A stretch of 64,000 nucleotides of DNA from Plantago major (taxonomy: Eukaryota > Streptophyta > Magnoliopsida > Lamiales > Plantaginaceae). Below are positions 40,551 through 54,445 of this stretch, piece after piece; positions within the stretch are counted from its first letter, which is position 1, and every line of letters begins with the position of its first letter. The position numbers and the translations under genes were made by a program. The notes beneath the pieces were generated by a model. The model worked only from the letters and a program-made list of their open reading frames with translations, had not been told where the DNA came from and did no database searches. The stretch is from NCBI GenBank assembly GCA_026545765.1, contig JAIFAC010000016.1:351958-415957 (forward strand), in the 5' to 3' direction.

Positions 40551-43500
40551 CTTACTTAACAAAAATATCCTTTCCTTCATATACTAGTGTGTCATATACA
40601 ACAATCCTATTATAGTGCTTTCATCTTTAATTAGTAAGGGGCTTATTACTACATTTATTTCATTTCTCTTATATGTTCTAAGCAACTTATAGGTTATCCT
40701 GTACTCTAACTTGTTCTTATCTTACTATACACTATACTCTAAGTTATACTAATATCACAATTCTTTGATTACTATAATGTTTTGCATCTACTTTTACACT
40801 TTACAAGTACTGAGTCTCCTCTAATCACACATCTATTGTGTAATATCTAACACCAGATGAAAGCCTACACTCTTAATATTATTTTGAGAAAGTTTGGTAT
40901 AGGATTACTCCATATTAATTATATTTAGTTGATGTTTGTAATAATTCTACATTTCTATATGGTACTAATAGCTATTTATTACTTACCTAGAAGAATATGC
41001 ACGAAACATTACAGTTCTTTAATACTGAGGTTATCTTACTTTATCTACATTTTATAGAGCACGTAGTATACCATTTTGTTAGAAATTATCATAGCTTGTT
41101 TAAGGAAGTATAGTTTATAGTTGTACTTCAAAAATATATTTAGAAGGTAGTTTACTTAGGAAAGGACGTGTATATCCTTCAAGTTCATTTATAGAATTAT
41201 TAATTAGAAAAGGGTTCCTCTATTTATTTTTAGTATAGGCCAACATGACACAACACGTGTACCTTATTATCTTTACTTGGTTTTTAAAGAGTAGCACATA
41301 CCTATAGTATTTCTTAAGTAAATTATAATTTGTATAGGATTAAGCATAGCACGTGTAGAACTTTATATTATATAGTCATAGTATACGTCTTCTTTATAGT
41401 ATTCTAATTCAACGAGGTCTTTTCACCTCGAAACTTTTATAAGAGAGTAAAGCAATCTACCTAAGTCACACCTAATTTATTTATACTAAAAGAGTGTTCT
41501 TTAACATGAGTTCTAAAATATAAGAGATATACAAGGAAATACACCATGATTTGTAGTAAATGTATTCCAAAATATATAAGATATAAGGAAAGAGATATAA
41601 AGCTATGTAGTATAAGAATATGAAATCCAATCTAGATTATAGATAAGGTAAACTATTATTACCATAATTGAATGCTAAGTACTTTATGTAATCTTATACT
41701 AAGCTCTCTGCTAACAATGTAAAACTATATGCTAGTAAGTGTTATCTCTTATGTCCCTTACTTTCTCTTCTATGAGTTCCTTACTTTTGTTACTTATAAA
41801 ACTTATCTTAGAGTACCAAGCAAATAACATATAGAGTTCTTAAGGATGTATACATTATTATGATAGATTCAAAGGGTGTAGTTATTATTGGCACAGGCTT
41901 ATTTTTAGGTATAGAGAAAAACGTATTAGAGTAGAATTAATTAATGTAACGTTGCATCTTCATTCATTACTAGAGTTATAACTTGTGCAGTCATTTCTAA
42001 GTACAACTAATTATGATAGAGTAGAGAAATAGAATAAGATATGGTAAGTATTTCCTTCTCAATACATGACATAGTTAACTATAAATAATGGCCTATCCTT
42101 AATTAATGATATTATGAGGTGTGTACTCTTGTCTTTTCTCTTTGAGTTTATATAATATTTAAAAATCTAAGAATAGATCTATCTTGTAGTACTATGAATT
42201 TATTAAATGTGTATAAGCACGTGTACGTAATTCCCTTCCAAGTTATTATACGTTAAATAAATGCTTCTCCAAGTTAAAAAAAAGGAACAAATCAAAGTAC
42301 ATGTACGTAACCACTTAAGTAAGACAACAACATAGTAAGCATTGCATATTCCACGTATTCCTTTAGACATAATTTATCTAAGTGAACTCCTAACTATTTA
42401 TACTCTAAGTTTTCATGCCCAATACCTATCCTCTCTTACTTAGTTAATATAAATTATAACTCTAACTTTTTTTTCTATTAGCTGTCTTACCTAGTCCCTT
42501 ACTCTTACAAATATGAACAATAATGATCTTTATTTAAACACATGCTTATCTATGTACAAATATATTCTATACGAAAAGATGCCAAAACTCTACTAATGAT
42601 GAAATTTACCATTTTTAGAAAATTGACTAGATTTTATGTATTATAATAGAAATTGTATTTGGAGTTATCTATGGTATACGCCTTTATAAGCTTAGTAAGG
42701 ATAGAGGACTATACCCGGAGATATTACAAACAAAAGGAGTACTTTGCAGGATATTATAGAATACTACCTTACACAAGAGATGTTTGCTTATGACGCCCTA
42801 CTTTATTTATTTATACCTATAGAGCTTTGTTTGATCTTACCCCTTCATTTTTTAATCTTATTTACTAGATCTTGTTTCTACTACATTTACTCTATTTCCT
42901 ATAGATGCTAACTTAAGTACTAAGGAATCTTTCCTTTCTCTACTTACTAAAAACTATTTCTTATTACTATGTTTTCTTTTCAAAATAGAAAATTATAACC
43001 CTTATAGATAGATCGCTATATAATTAGGTATGCTATGTTATCCTTAGTAATATAATTTATTTGAGAAGAGATTTTCAAAGTATAGACTTCCTTCATATGT
43101 ATAATGATTTTCATAAGTGCTTGGTAAATGCGATCTCTCTTAAGTACCTAGTATATTTCGTGTTCTACCTATATTTATGTATACACGCTAACCTCTACGA
43201 TACTAAGTTCTTACCTCATTTGTTTTGTCTGTATAAACTCTCCCCTATAACCTTGACTACACAAATTCTATATGATGCCTATTAAATATCTATATACTTT
43301 TATTTTACTACCAAAAGTTCTTACTTTTTTTACATTGATCTTGTTACTATTTATATTTGAAATAAGATATAAGCCTAGGTATTCTTTGTTATTGTTGTTA
43401 GGGTATATATAGAGCTGTATTACTTTGTACAATATAATTTCACATGACACATAGGTTTCATTAAATACTTGACGTATAGGACAAAATAATCATAAATAGA

Positions 43501-45744
43501 ATTTATTATATGCACCTAGGTTAGATAGGAGAGACTATAAAAGAGATGTATTAATAACACCAGTAAAGAGAAAACCAAAGAATACCTATGTTGTGTAGTA
43601 TAAGATAACCCAAACAATCGCTTACCCAATTAATTTTTAGGGTTAAAGACTAAGGCATATTTATCATACCCAGTTATAGTGAGTGCTAGCAATCCCTTTT
43701 TATTATACAAAACATATAATGCAAACTTTTAGGGACTAAGGTAAATAAAGTACTTTCCAATAACAACATAGGGTAGATTCTTTTTCTTTAGTAGACACGA
43801 TTCCTTATCTTTTTGGATTACTTAAGTTTATAATTTATAATGAGCTTTTTAAGGAAATATATTTTATAGAGGTAAATAGATATAGAGGTAAATAGAGTGC
43901 ACTTACATAAAACATTACTTAAGAAGGCAAAGTACATAAGACAAGGAATTAATGGATAAAAGTATGCTTACATTGTCACTATCATAGTATTGGTATATAA
44001 AATTAGTTAGGGAAGGATCTCCCCACTTATAGGATTATTAGAAAGAACACGCACTGGGGAATACACTTATTACTTCTTAGACTAATTCTTAGGAAACAAA
44101 GATATACCTACTTACTTAATACGTACTTAGTTCTCTAGATTTATTTGAGTGCACTCCTCCCGAATCCTTCTTCATTTTTCATTACCTGCATTATGGGTGT
44201 TCCTCTGGAAAATAATTTAATTAGCAAGTGCCGGTGCCTTTTTATTTAAGAGCATAGCTTAGTAAATAGTAATAGCATGTATTCAACCCTCTCTTCCAAT
44301 ACAAATATAGAAAAAATATAGACAGAGCTCACTGCCTACGTGTCTTTACAGCCAAATAATTAATAAGTAAGGTCAAGAATCTATGCACAAGTACATTTTT
44401 TCTTACCTGATCCAACAAAACAGAGTTGCGATTATGTTATATAACAACTTCAGGAGTAAATAGATGCTACATCCTCACCTATGCTAGTAGGACTTCTTAG
44501 GGAAAAGTAGCACCTATTATAAGGGAATCCTATATAACATCTAAAAGATAGCTAACAGTTACATATTTATTGCTGAAATAACATTCATTTGCAACCTAAT
44601 CATTTATAAAATCATTGAGGGGAGCAACCCTTGCTGCTTAATTAAAAAAACCCTTTCAGATTAGTACTTTGTTAGTGGAATATACTATTAAATTCTGAAG
44701 TCGTACATGAAATTATTTTTGTCCACTCTTTTTTTGCAGCTATTTGCACATTAAGAACTACTACGGAGTATTGAAGGTATTGAAGAAATATAATAATTTA
44801 TACTATGTTACTCTAAGACGACTTTTTACTATTTATTTATTACATTATTAAATCACTTACTCGCAAAACGAATAAGAAGGCAAAGGAAGGAAACAAACAC
44901 TGTCTAAACGTTTAATTAACTATAGCTCTATTTTATTAATAAGCTAATTTATAATTCTTAATAGAATCTTGTAGTAAGGGGTACTTCTTTACGCCTAAAT
45001 TTGCATTGTCTAGGAGATGAGCTCTGCTCTTTAAACTCTTTTATTTAAGGGATCTTTGTTCTTTGTTGAGAGGCATACCTGACAATACTCTTCTCTTACA
45101 TTTACTAAGATTTCCTTAAACCTTCCTCTTCCTTTTTTGTAGTTTAGGCATCTTTTCAACATTTAGTTTCACGATAACTTCCCACAGACAACACCGCGAA
45201 GAAATATTCGGTAGATATTTGGCAAATAAATAAAAAAGATATTAAAGATATAATAAAACAAGGAATTCTTTAATAGGGCACAATACCGTAGATAGAAAAG
45301 AAAAGTTCAGTATACTCTAACTATGTTTTGAAGAATATATCTCCTGCGCAAGCTATTTCTTATAATTCTTATAAAATTGTATATAAAATTAGTATTCCAT
45401 CCAGTTTAAAAAAGTCCCGTTACTCCGCTGTTTTTATAGAAGACTATTCTTTTTTTTGTTTGATTCTTATTTGTTATGGATTTCTAGTTGTAAAGTTATA
45501 TGTTCACGAGAATAAAAAGGGAATAAGGAATCCGTACTAAGAAAATATTCAAATCATTAATTAATATTAATTAATATTAATAAGGGAGTCGTGACTTTTA
45601 AGGAAAGAAAATGGATATTTGTAAGCTGTATTATAAAGCATAAATAGGGTTTACTTAAGCACGTGTTCTATATTTTTTGTAAAATAAAAATAAAGAGGAG
45701 CTCAGAATACGAATTAAGGTGTGTATACTATGTATTGACATGAA

Positions 45745-45745
<1 letters not shown>

Positions 45746-45777
<32 letters not shown>
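45746..45777. repeat. AT dinucleotide microsatellite
   Basis: About 15 uninterrupted AT units. It would extrude as a cruciform and is a likely polymorphic site. Confidence 0.95.
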
Positions 45778-45780
<3 letters not shown>

Positions 45781-48037
45781 AAAGTACTTAAGTGTATGTG
45801 TCTCTTATAGTAAAGATAATTAAATTGGACTCGTAGTAAGTAATGCATAAATTTATTTTTCTTAGAGTAACGTATTTATTATAATTATAAGGGTAATATG
45901 GGTATAAGATAGAGATCCTAAAAATGTGTTGTGTCAAGAAGGACACGTATAAATATTACAAGAGTGCGTGTTGCTTTGTAATCCTATAGTTGATCTTACT
46001 CCCCAAAGCTTTCTACCCTTATATTATATTTACATACCAAGTATATACCAACAAGCATGAAGTTTTAGATCTCCTTATTTACTTAGCTCCATTTCTTCTA
46101 GAACTAGTAGTGTATATAGAATTGTTTACTTTCAATATTATATCATAAGCACATGTCCTATCACATAAGAAAGGTTTTTAAGGGTATTCTCTAATAACGT
46201 AATGACCTAGAGTTTTACTATACAATGTATACAATACTTAAATCTTTAACAAGGCGCTTATAAATAGAATTAGGAAAAGGCTTGGAGGGAAAGAAACAAC
46301 TATGTAACTATGTGGTACTAGAAATAAAGACAGCTTGGCATATAAATCTTAGTTTTTTGCTTTGGTATCCATGAATTAGACTCTTGTTAGTGAAATATAT
46401 GTACTCTACTAAATTTCTTATTAACTTCCTCTCTTATATATTTGTTTAGGTATCTACTTAATATAAGCTTTTGTATAATATACTCTAAGAAGTTATCTTA
46501 ACTCGCATCAAGTAATCCATTTAAGAAAGTAACTTTCCCTACAATTCTTAGATTCTATTCTATATAATAACCTTCACCTATAATTTGTGTTTAAGACCAA
46601 GAACTTATTATTGTATATAATATTATTTAATCCAGTAAAGACTCCTTAAGACTAGTTACTAGTTCAGGCTTATATCTTATGTACCTTGTATCTAGCATAA
46701 ATGGTATTGGTGAGAGATGCTGTTTGTTGTAACTATGTTGTTTAATACTGTCCTTTATTATATGTATATGGAATAGCTTATCTGTAATCTCTTTATTTAG
46801 TATTGCTAAGGGCATATATTACTTTGTACTACATGTGTTCCTCTGGTATTTTCTTTCATATTTCTATTTATACTTTAATTCTCCAAACTAAGCTCTTTAC
46901 TTACCCTAAATTTATTATATATCTCCTCTCCTCTGCATTTCATTTTCGTGATATCTCCTCGTTTATATGATATAATGTACTACTTACTGTACTTAGAAAC
47001 TTAGAAAGACTCTGCTTGGGTATCCTTGTGAGAGGACTACACTTTTAGTTATTAGCCTATAGGTATAAGTTTTAGTATCTAGTAGAGTAAGGAGAGAGTA
47101 TTTATCTTTAAGTTTATTAGCAACAACGAATAATACTATATTATATAGAAATTGTAGGTATTTTTTAGGGTATGAAAACAAAGCAATTATAGAAATGGTA
47201 TCTAGGAAATGTTTATGGGAAGACAACATCTATTTATTACTTGTTATTACTTGAAATTGTTAATACTGTTCATACTATGAGTAGAAAAGAATTCTTAATT
47301 ATATTTACTTAGGTACCTATACTTCTACTATAGGGAGTTCTCCTTTGCCCTAAACTAAATATATGCTAGCTATACTACATGCACATGCTAAAAAAAAATA
47401 GAAAAATTCATTAAGGTACGAAACATAGTAATAAAGATAAAAGTGATACATGTGTTTGAAACAATCCTAGGCAAAATCTAGTAAAGAAGTTATAGAGTAA
47501 GTATACCAGAATCATATTTATCTAATATTATTTATTAAAGAAGAGTACTTATTGTGTTAATAAGCATATTTATGAGTCAACAACAAGTAATGGAAAAGAG
47601 ATATAATATAATCAGAGCACTGTATGTAGTATACTCGGTAGAAGTCATAGATCAAAAAGCTACTAATTCTCAATGTACTCTTTGCTTTTTTTTATAGTAA
47701 TATAATATATAAAGGTAAGTTACATTCCTTTCAAACTTAGTGTCTACCCATAATGAAATGAAGTGTACTCGTGCCCTAGTCCTATGAAACTGGTTATACT
47801 CTATTTAGTCTATATAATTTTATAAAAAAGTCTTTAAGAAAATACAAAACTAACCTGTGTTGACTATAAACTCAAAGTAATTTGGTAGAACTAATACTGG
47901 AAATGAAAGGCAAAAGTGCCATTGGGGTTGGTTATAGAATATATGTCTTACTAAGAAGAAAGAACTAAGAGTAGTGTAGATTAGAGAAAGGAGTTCATAA
48001 GAAAACGGATAAAGATATTAGGACATTCAGTAACAAG

Positions 48038-48090
48038 TAATATAGTATAAATAGTATAATGTAATATAGTATAAATAGTATAATATAGTA
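48038..48090. repeat. Two copies of a ~24 bp AT-rich unit
   Basis: TAATATAGTATAAATAGTAT is followed by AATG and then by a second copy; a third partial copy (AATATAGTATAA) follows. The unit itself contains a doubled AGTATAA word. Confidence 0.85.
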
Positions 48091-51000
48091 TAAGAAGTCC
48101 AATAACAGGGAGTACATTATTTTATATGCATTAGTATTATATAAAGCACCTGATAAATTTATATTTCAAATAGAGAACATACCCTAAAGCTAGCTTAGTT
48201 TAGTATTACAAATTAATTTATATAAAGACTTACAAGTTGTGGAGATGACACTCGTTACAAGGGTTACTTACTTTATCTCTTAGGCTACTACAAATACATG
48301 CTTTGAAAAACTACTACTTATTTTTCTACAATAACTAATACTATGACGTGCCTATATAACACCTATACTATAATAATCTAAATCTATAAAGAAGCTATAC
48401 TACATCTATGAGGAATTCCTTTTCTTTTTGGTTTCTAACTTGTCTTTGTTGGATAGAGTATTCCCTAAGTGTTTTATTATCAATTATAGAATTCTACCTA
48501 TGGCTTTGGTTGATAAGGGTTTATAAAAAATAAGTTAAGTACTTGAGAAAAAAGAAGAGCATATTTGTCATTGTATTTAATTTAGTAAGACTGGAAAATG
48601 GAAATAGAGTTCATATAAATGCTCGGCTAGTAGCTCTTGTTGTATACTTTGGAAAATATTCATATACTTTATAAATAGAAAGAACTTTATATAAATTGTC
48701 TAGTAGTAAGTAGTTATCCTTCTTCAAGTACGCCATCAACGTGAAATAGCTTCGGAATATTTTGTCTTTGTAGGTAGAGCTTAATCTTATTCCACAATTC
48801 TATACGCTTTTATATTTAGTAAATCCTACCGTATTGTTTGTTGCTTTGAAACTAGTTTATGCACAAGTATAATTTCTAACTTTTCCCTTCCTTATAGGTA
48901 AGCTTTTTGGTACGTTAATTAAAGTAAAGTAAGCGTAGTAAAAGGGTATGCACTGGATATTGTATTATATAGTAAGCCAAGAACACTTCATGGTAAATTG
49001 GTAACTAAATTTAAATTTGTGTCTTACTTATAGTATGAAACTTGAGAATATACGTAAAGAAGAGCTCTTCGTTAAGATTATTTTATATTGGTCTTAGAGG
49101 AGTACCCAACCATGTAGTATTTAGCTTAAATAAAACTTCTATTTGATATCCACTCATTTTATATTTGTACAATTATAACTCTTACTAAGAAAGTATTTGT
49201 TAGCATTATCACATCTCACTAAAAAAAAGTGCACTTGGTTTTATACATAAGAAAGAGACTATATAAGGTAGCATCTATTACACTTGGGAATTTATATAAT
49301 TTAGTAATTGAAGAATAATGAAAGGAAACAACAAGGATAAGGAAATATAGATAAGATAGAAAACTAAGATATGCTCTCTAAATAAGACTTACTACTCTTT
49401 AGATTGAGTTTATATAATTAAGTGATTACTACACAGTATACCTAAGAGGTTATAGAAACTTAAGTAAGTATACCAAATATAAGCTATACACAAAAATATG
49501 TCCTAGTAAAAGATATTCAACCTATTTAACATTGTCTAAGTAACCCTAAGTAATATAATACACGCTCCCATACATGTTTTATTTTCTATGTTGACTTTCT
49601 ATGTTGACGTCTTTATATCTTTGCTTTGAAGTAGTACATCTATCTGGTTCATTTATAATATAATAAGAGCTAAGAAATCCTCATATATAGCGAAGGGTTT
49701 AAGTTATCATGTTCTTTTCTATAGAAGCTATTATAGAAGCTATTGTGTAAAATAGAATCTAAGTATATAAGGTATTTGCCTTGTGTAGTACTAATAGAGT
49801 GAGTATGTTTGGTAGGTTACTTAAATCAAATGAGATGAATTACATATGGTGTCTTTTAAAATTATAATATCTATTGCTTTCTTCCTATATATTTCTATGG
49901 TAAAAAACTATAATGGATACTTATCTTCTCTACTAACAAAATCTTGGGTTGGTAATAATGCAATAAATTAAGTGAACTTACCTTGTGCGATAAACCTAAA
50001 ATATATGTAAGAAATATATGTAAGATCGTGTAAATCAAATTGAATAGGAATTAGAAAACCCGTTGTGAAAAGATATTTAGTTTATAAGAAAAACAAGCTA
50101 AGGAAAGAGAACAATGGATGTTAAGGCATGTAAACCCATAGTTGTATACCGCAAAAAAATAGGAAAGGAAGGTAACTTTCTTTATAAGTGTTTAGGCTAT
50201 AGTAGGACAAAGAATTTAAGGAAAAGAAGGTGGGTGTCTCCTAAGTTGTGCTTAGTTTGTAATTTATAAGAATTGGAGAGTGTAAAGGTTAAAATGGGAT
50301 TCTATATTATCTCTCATAAAAAAAGATGGAATGGAATACTTAGAATAATATTCTATGATATCTTGTCAATTTCTCATTAACCAATGAAATTTCTATTAAA
50401 TCCTCATTACTTTACCTTGTTAGTATACTATAGATAAATACACTTGATTTTTATTTTTATATAGCTTGGTGTTTATCCTTACTCTATCATCAAAGCAAAT
50501 TCTTTGTTAAGGGACATGACTTCCTTTGGACACGCTTACTACTATGTTTTTGTTATACACCTATGAATTTAGGGACTCTTCTATAAAGACACACTCATTG
50601 ACTAAATTTGGTAGTACATCTATAAGGTTAGAAAGAGCTACTAAGGTAAGAGATATTTATTTTTACATGTATTATAATTTAGTAAGAAATATATATATAT
50701 AGGATGTAACCAACACGTTATAGGTATATTTAAGGCTACTCTCTTTGTGCACTACATGTTTTAGTCTAAGAATCAACTCATGTATATGACCCATTATTTA
50801 TACGGAAGAGTCTACTAGGTGCTTTCATAACTTTGCGTTTAAAAATATCTTGGTTATCGTAAAATAGGCCTATAATAATAAAAGCAAGTGTACTCGGTTA
50901 TTGAATTTGTTGTGCATTGTTCTAGATTTCCTAGGTTTACTTTTTCTAGTATATTCTAATAAAAAGCAACAACTAAAAGATAGGTTAGAGAAATTAATTA

Positions 51001-51759
51001 AATAGAGAAGCGGGTAAGGAGCACATAATATTCCATCAAATATTTAATAGTGTAGTTGTTGTCGTTGTTATCTAACACCAAACTTATGCTTATAATATAC
51101 CTTGCACTGTACTAAGAAAGAGAGAGTAGTAGAAAAAAATAGAATTTCTAAGAAGTCAATACTTACTACATAATATATAAGTCTTCATAAGTTTTCCAAG
51201 CCAATTACTATAAATACACATACCTAAGTTATAACAATACACTAGCACGTAAGAGTACACAACCTATAATACCTCGTAAGTTCTATTACCCTTTTAACAA
51301 ATATAATTATTAAAGGACAAGTATCTCCCCATTCCTCTACTCTAGCACCATCTTCTAATAAGTACGCACTTACTCTATATAGCTATATAGAAATGAAATA
51401 AAATGGCTTTACATAAAGAATACACTTCTAGTTTATTAGTAGGCTCTATTATACTATACAAGTATTATACTATACAAGAAAGAAGTAGTGATAAGGGAAA
51501 GATGTACTCATATAACAACACAACCCCTACAAGAATAAGAAAGAGCACATTATATAATATAATGGAAGGCCCAAGAAGTCATACGAATACTACATTTATG
51601 TTACCAAGCTTTTATAGGTAAAGTAAGAACTCCTCTTTATAAATATACCTTAGTGAGATTATAAGTAAACCCATCTCTCTTCTTAGTTTAATGCATGATA
51701 TAACATAATACTAGGATTCTTATTAGATCCTATAATGAGAAATACCTATTACAATTTGA

Positions 51760-51788
51760 GTATATATATATATATATATATATATATT
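51760..51788. repeat. TA dinucleotide microsatellite
   Basis: About 14 uninterrupted TA units in the same TpA-rich block as the run at 45.75 kb. Confidence 0.95.
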
Positions 51789-53138
51789 CCCTTCTCCTTC
51801 AAAATACTTAGTAAGAGCATAGCACATAGTATGAGACTTATATAACCTATAATTTTTTTCATACACACCTTCTATTCTTTGATTCACACCTATAAAAACC
51901 TCATATCTAGTAATGTATTTACTAGTAAAGCAATAAATAATATTTATCATATATAGTAAGACAAGAGAAGGTAACTCCATGTAACTCATAGCAAATAGTA
52001 TTAAGTGTTTAAAAAGTATAGAGGCTATAAAGGGATTATTAGGTCTTTCCTCTACTAGGTACAGTAATATCTCATCATGTTTCGTACACTAAGCATTGAC
52101 TCCAATTTACTAAGAATGCATTACTTTTATCCTTGAACGAACTCCCATCTATATTTTATAAAATTTTAGAAGGGCTGTGTTACCTTATGATGTTTATAAT
52201 AATTATTTCTATTATATCGTTATATTGAACATACTTAATTGAACAATTACACTATATTCTATACTAATTCTATGCTACTATACTATACTATACTATAAGA
52301 GAGAAATCTATTTATATCAGAAGTCATAAGTTACGAACATTTGTATGCTTGTAAATAAAGAAGGCATAGCTTGAAAGATAAGAAACTTACAAAGTAAGTA
52401 GTCTACTAGCCAAACAAAGAGTAAAGGCCGACAGCTTATGACACGAAGGAAGATAGAGAGAAGACCTAACTAAAAAATCTTAACCGATCTAGAATCACAG
52501 GCACGACAATAAATAGGCTGAATTTTATAGGCTTTTGGGGAAAAGGCAGCAAGTATCTGGTGGATAAACGGATATTTAACTCGGGATGGATTATTTATGG
52601 AAAGTATAGAACTTTGGAGAAAAGGACTCATTCTTATTCTGGCGAAACTTAATTCTGATTACTCAGCAGATTTTTTATGTATTTATTTTTACTTGTAGGA
52701 AATGGGATTTTAGATTTTATCCTTGCTTCCCTTTTGTACTCTTCATTTGGAAATATATACCTTATATCCTGCTTATATATGTAGTTATGTAGTGCATTAA
52801 ATTCCATAGTTTCTTTTCCTCCCAAGATACAATTTTAAATTTTAGAAGTAAATCTCTAGGTACAACAAATAATTTTCATTCAAGCGCATCCTTTCCTACA
52901 GCTCTGTTCTGGAAACCACAATTTATAGTATATTTATATTATTAGATGAACAATACACGGTATCCACCAACAAGATTCTTTGTTCATAATCGATCATAAT
53001 CGATTTGTTTCTTCAGACTCACTCTCGGGTATTTGTTTTTTTCTTCGTTGCTTTTGAATTTTCTGGCTTCCTCTCTACTTGTAGTTCGAGAATCATAGTA
53101 CTGGAATCACTAGTCTATGACTGACTACTTTCATTTAT

Positions 53139-53186
53139 TTTATGCTAGAAAAACTTTATGCTAGAAAAACTTTATGCTAGAAAAAC
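53139..53186. repeat. Three perfect copies of a 16 bp unit
   Basis: TTTATGCTAGAAAAAC occurs three times head to tail at 53139, 53155 and 53171 with no mismatch, so the expansion is recent. Confidence 0.95.
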
Positions 53187-54408
53187 ATCTGTTAATATAA
53201 ATATCGTCTCTATATTTGCTTTCTCCTGATCTTGATGCAGAATGAATTCGATCTTATCTTTCTTTTTTTTTCCTTTCCTTAGTTGTTTCTGTTTCTAGCC
53301 ACATTTAGTCACCAGTTCTTCGAAATCATCCTTCATTCGCTTAAATTTCATCTTGTTTCTCTATTAGATTAGGTAAGTTAACTTTCATACGTCACGTCAT
53401 TTGGGATGGGTTATTTTTTGAATCTATTGAATCTCATTCTTTGCCCTTTCACTTGGCTTTGGTTGGGATATACTCCTTGGACAAAGAGAAAGACATCTAC
53501 TTTTATTTAGCGTTTCTACAGATAGATTTGTAGGAACTATTTCGGATTCTTCTACTATTTCTATTTTCATTAGTATTGGACACTTGTTGAATTTATTTAA
53601 GAGCCAAATAAATCCTCTTTTCATTTTATTTTTATAATTAATTATTAGAATGACTCTCCGAAGTCTCCAAGTTTTATCGCTGATATTCTAGTTGTCGGAT
53701 CAGCTATGGAGTGCTAATCTTAGTATAATTTAAATTTAAGAAAGGATTTGAGTGTGTTGATAAACAAAGTCATTGGGAAATAAGGTACTCGTTTAGATTT
53801 GATTTCTTTACTTACTGTATGTAAAATATATATATATATATATTAATATTAAATGCTGTGTCAAGTCAAAAAATTTTTTGCGGTTGGTTAGAATTGGATG
53901 TCTTGCTTTGTATTTGTATAAAAAACTAAGTAGATGTTCTTTTTGCCTTGTGTCTAGCTTGCTTATTAAATAAAAAGGGTAAAGAATTCTCTACAATCAA
54001 TCAGCTGACCTTCTTCTTTATCATACTCAATCGAAGTATTTCACACGGAGTCTTTAAAATAAAAAATAAAGAGTGAGCGCTAAAAAAAAAAATACAAGTT
54101 ACTCTCTAACTAAGAATCTATCTTTTCTACTGCAACAAACCATCATCAAGAAGAAACAAATAATTCAGAAAAAGAAAATGATACCAAATTGTGGTATAGT
54201 ATAGAGTAAGTTATAGAATTCCATCCAGATGCTGGTATATAATATAGATGTAAAATAGATAAATTCCTATACGTTCAAAGCTAATACAAAAAAAAAGTAA
54301 ATGGCCATCGAGGAAGGGAGTCTCTTCACTCGGTAACTTATCCATATGGTAACGATTTACTCTGGTAGTTGTTTCCTTATTATCAGCATTCTAGAAGGGT
54401 AGGATCCA

Positions 54409-54445
54409 AGGGGTTTTTTATGTATTTATAAAAATAAAAAAACCC
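54409..54445. other. Hairpin with G/T-rich and A/C-rich arms
   Basis: GGGGTTTTTTAT and ATAAAAAAACCC face each other around a short AT loop (one bulged base). It looks like a stem-loop transcript end, but there is no gene next to it, so no function is claimed. Confidence 0.45.

Larger units (their letters stand above)
40551..52400. other. Long TpA-rich gene-free block with one interruption
   Basis: 40.6-44.1 and 45.6-52.4 kb are extremely TpA-rich and CpG-poor; 44.15-45.6 kb interrupts them with the other composition. No frame exceeds 88 codons. The block holds the two longest AT dinucleotide runs and several doubled words: AGAGGTAAATAGATAT-type near 43869-43894, TTTCTATGTTGAC near 49586-49611, TATAGAAGCTAT near 49720-49743, and a ~24 bp duplication at 48038-48090. 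Confidence 0.55.
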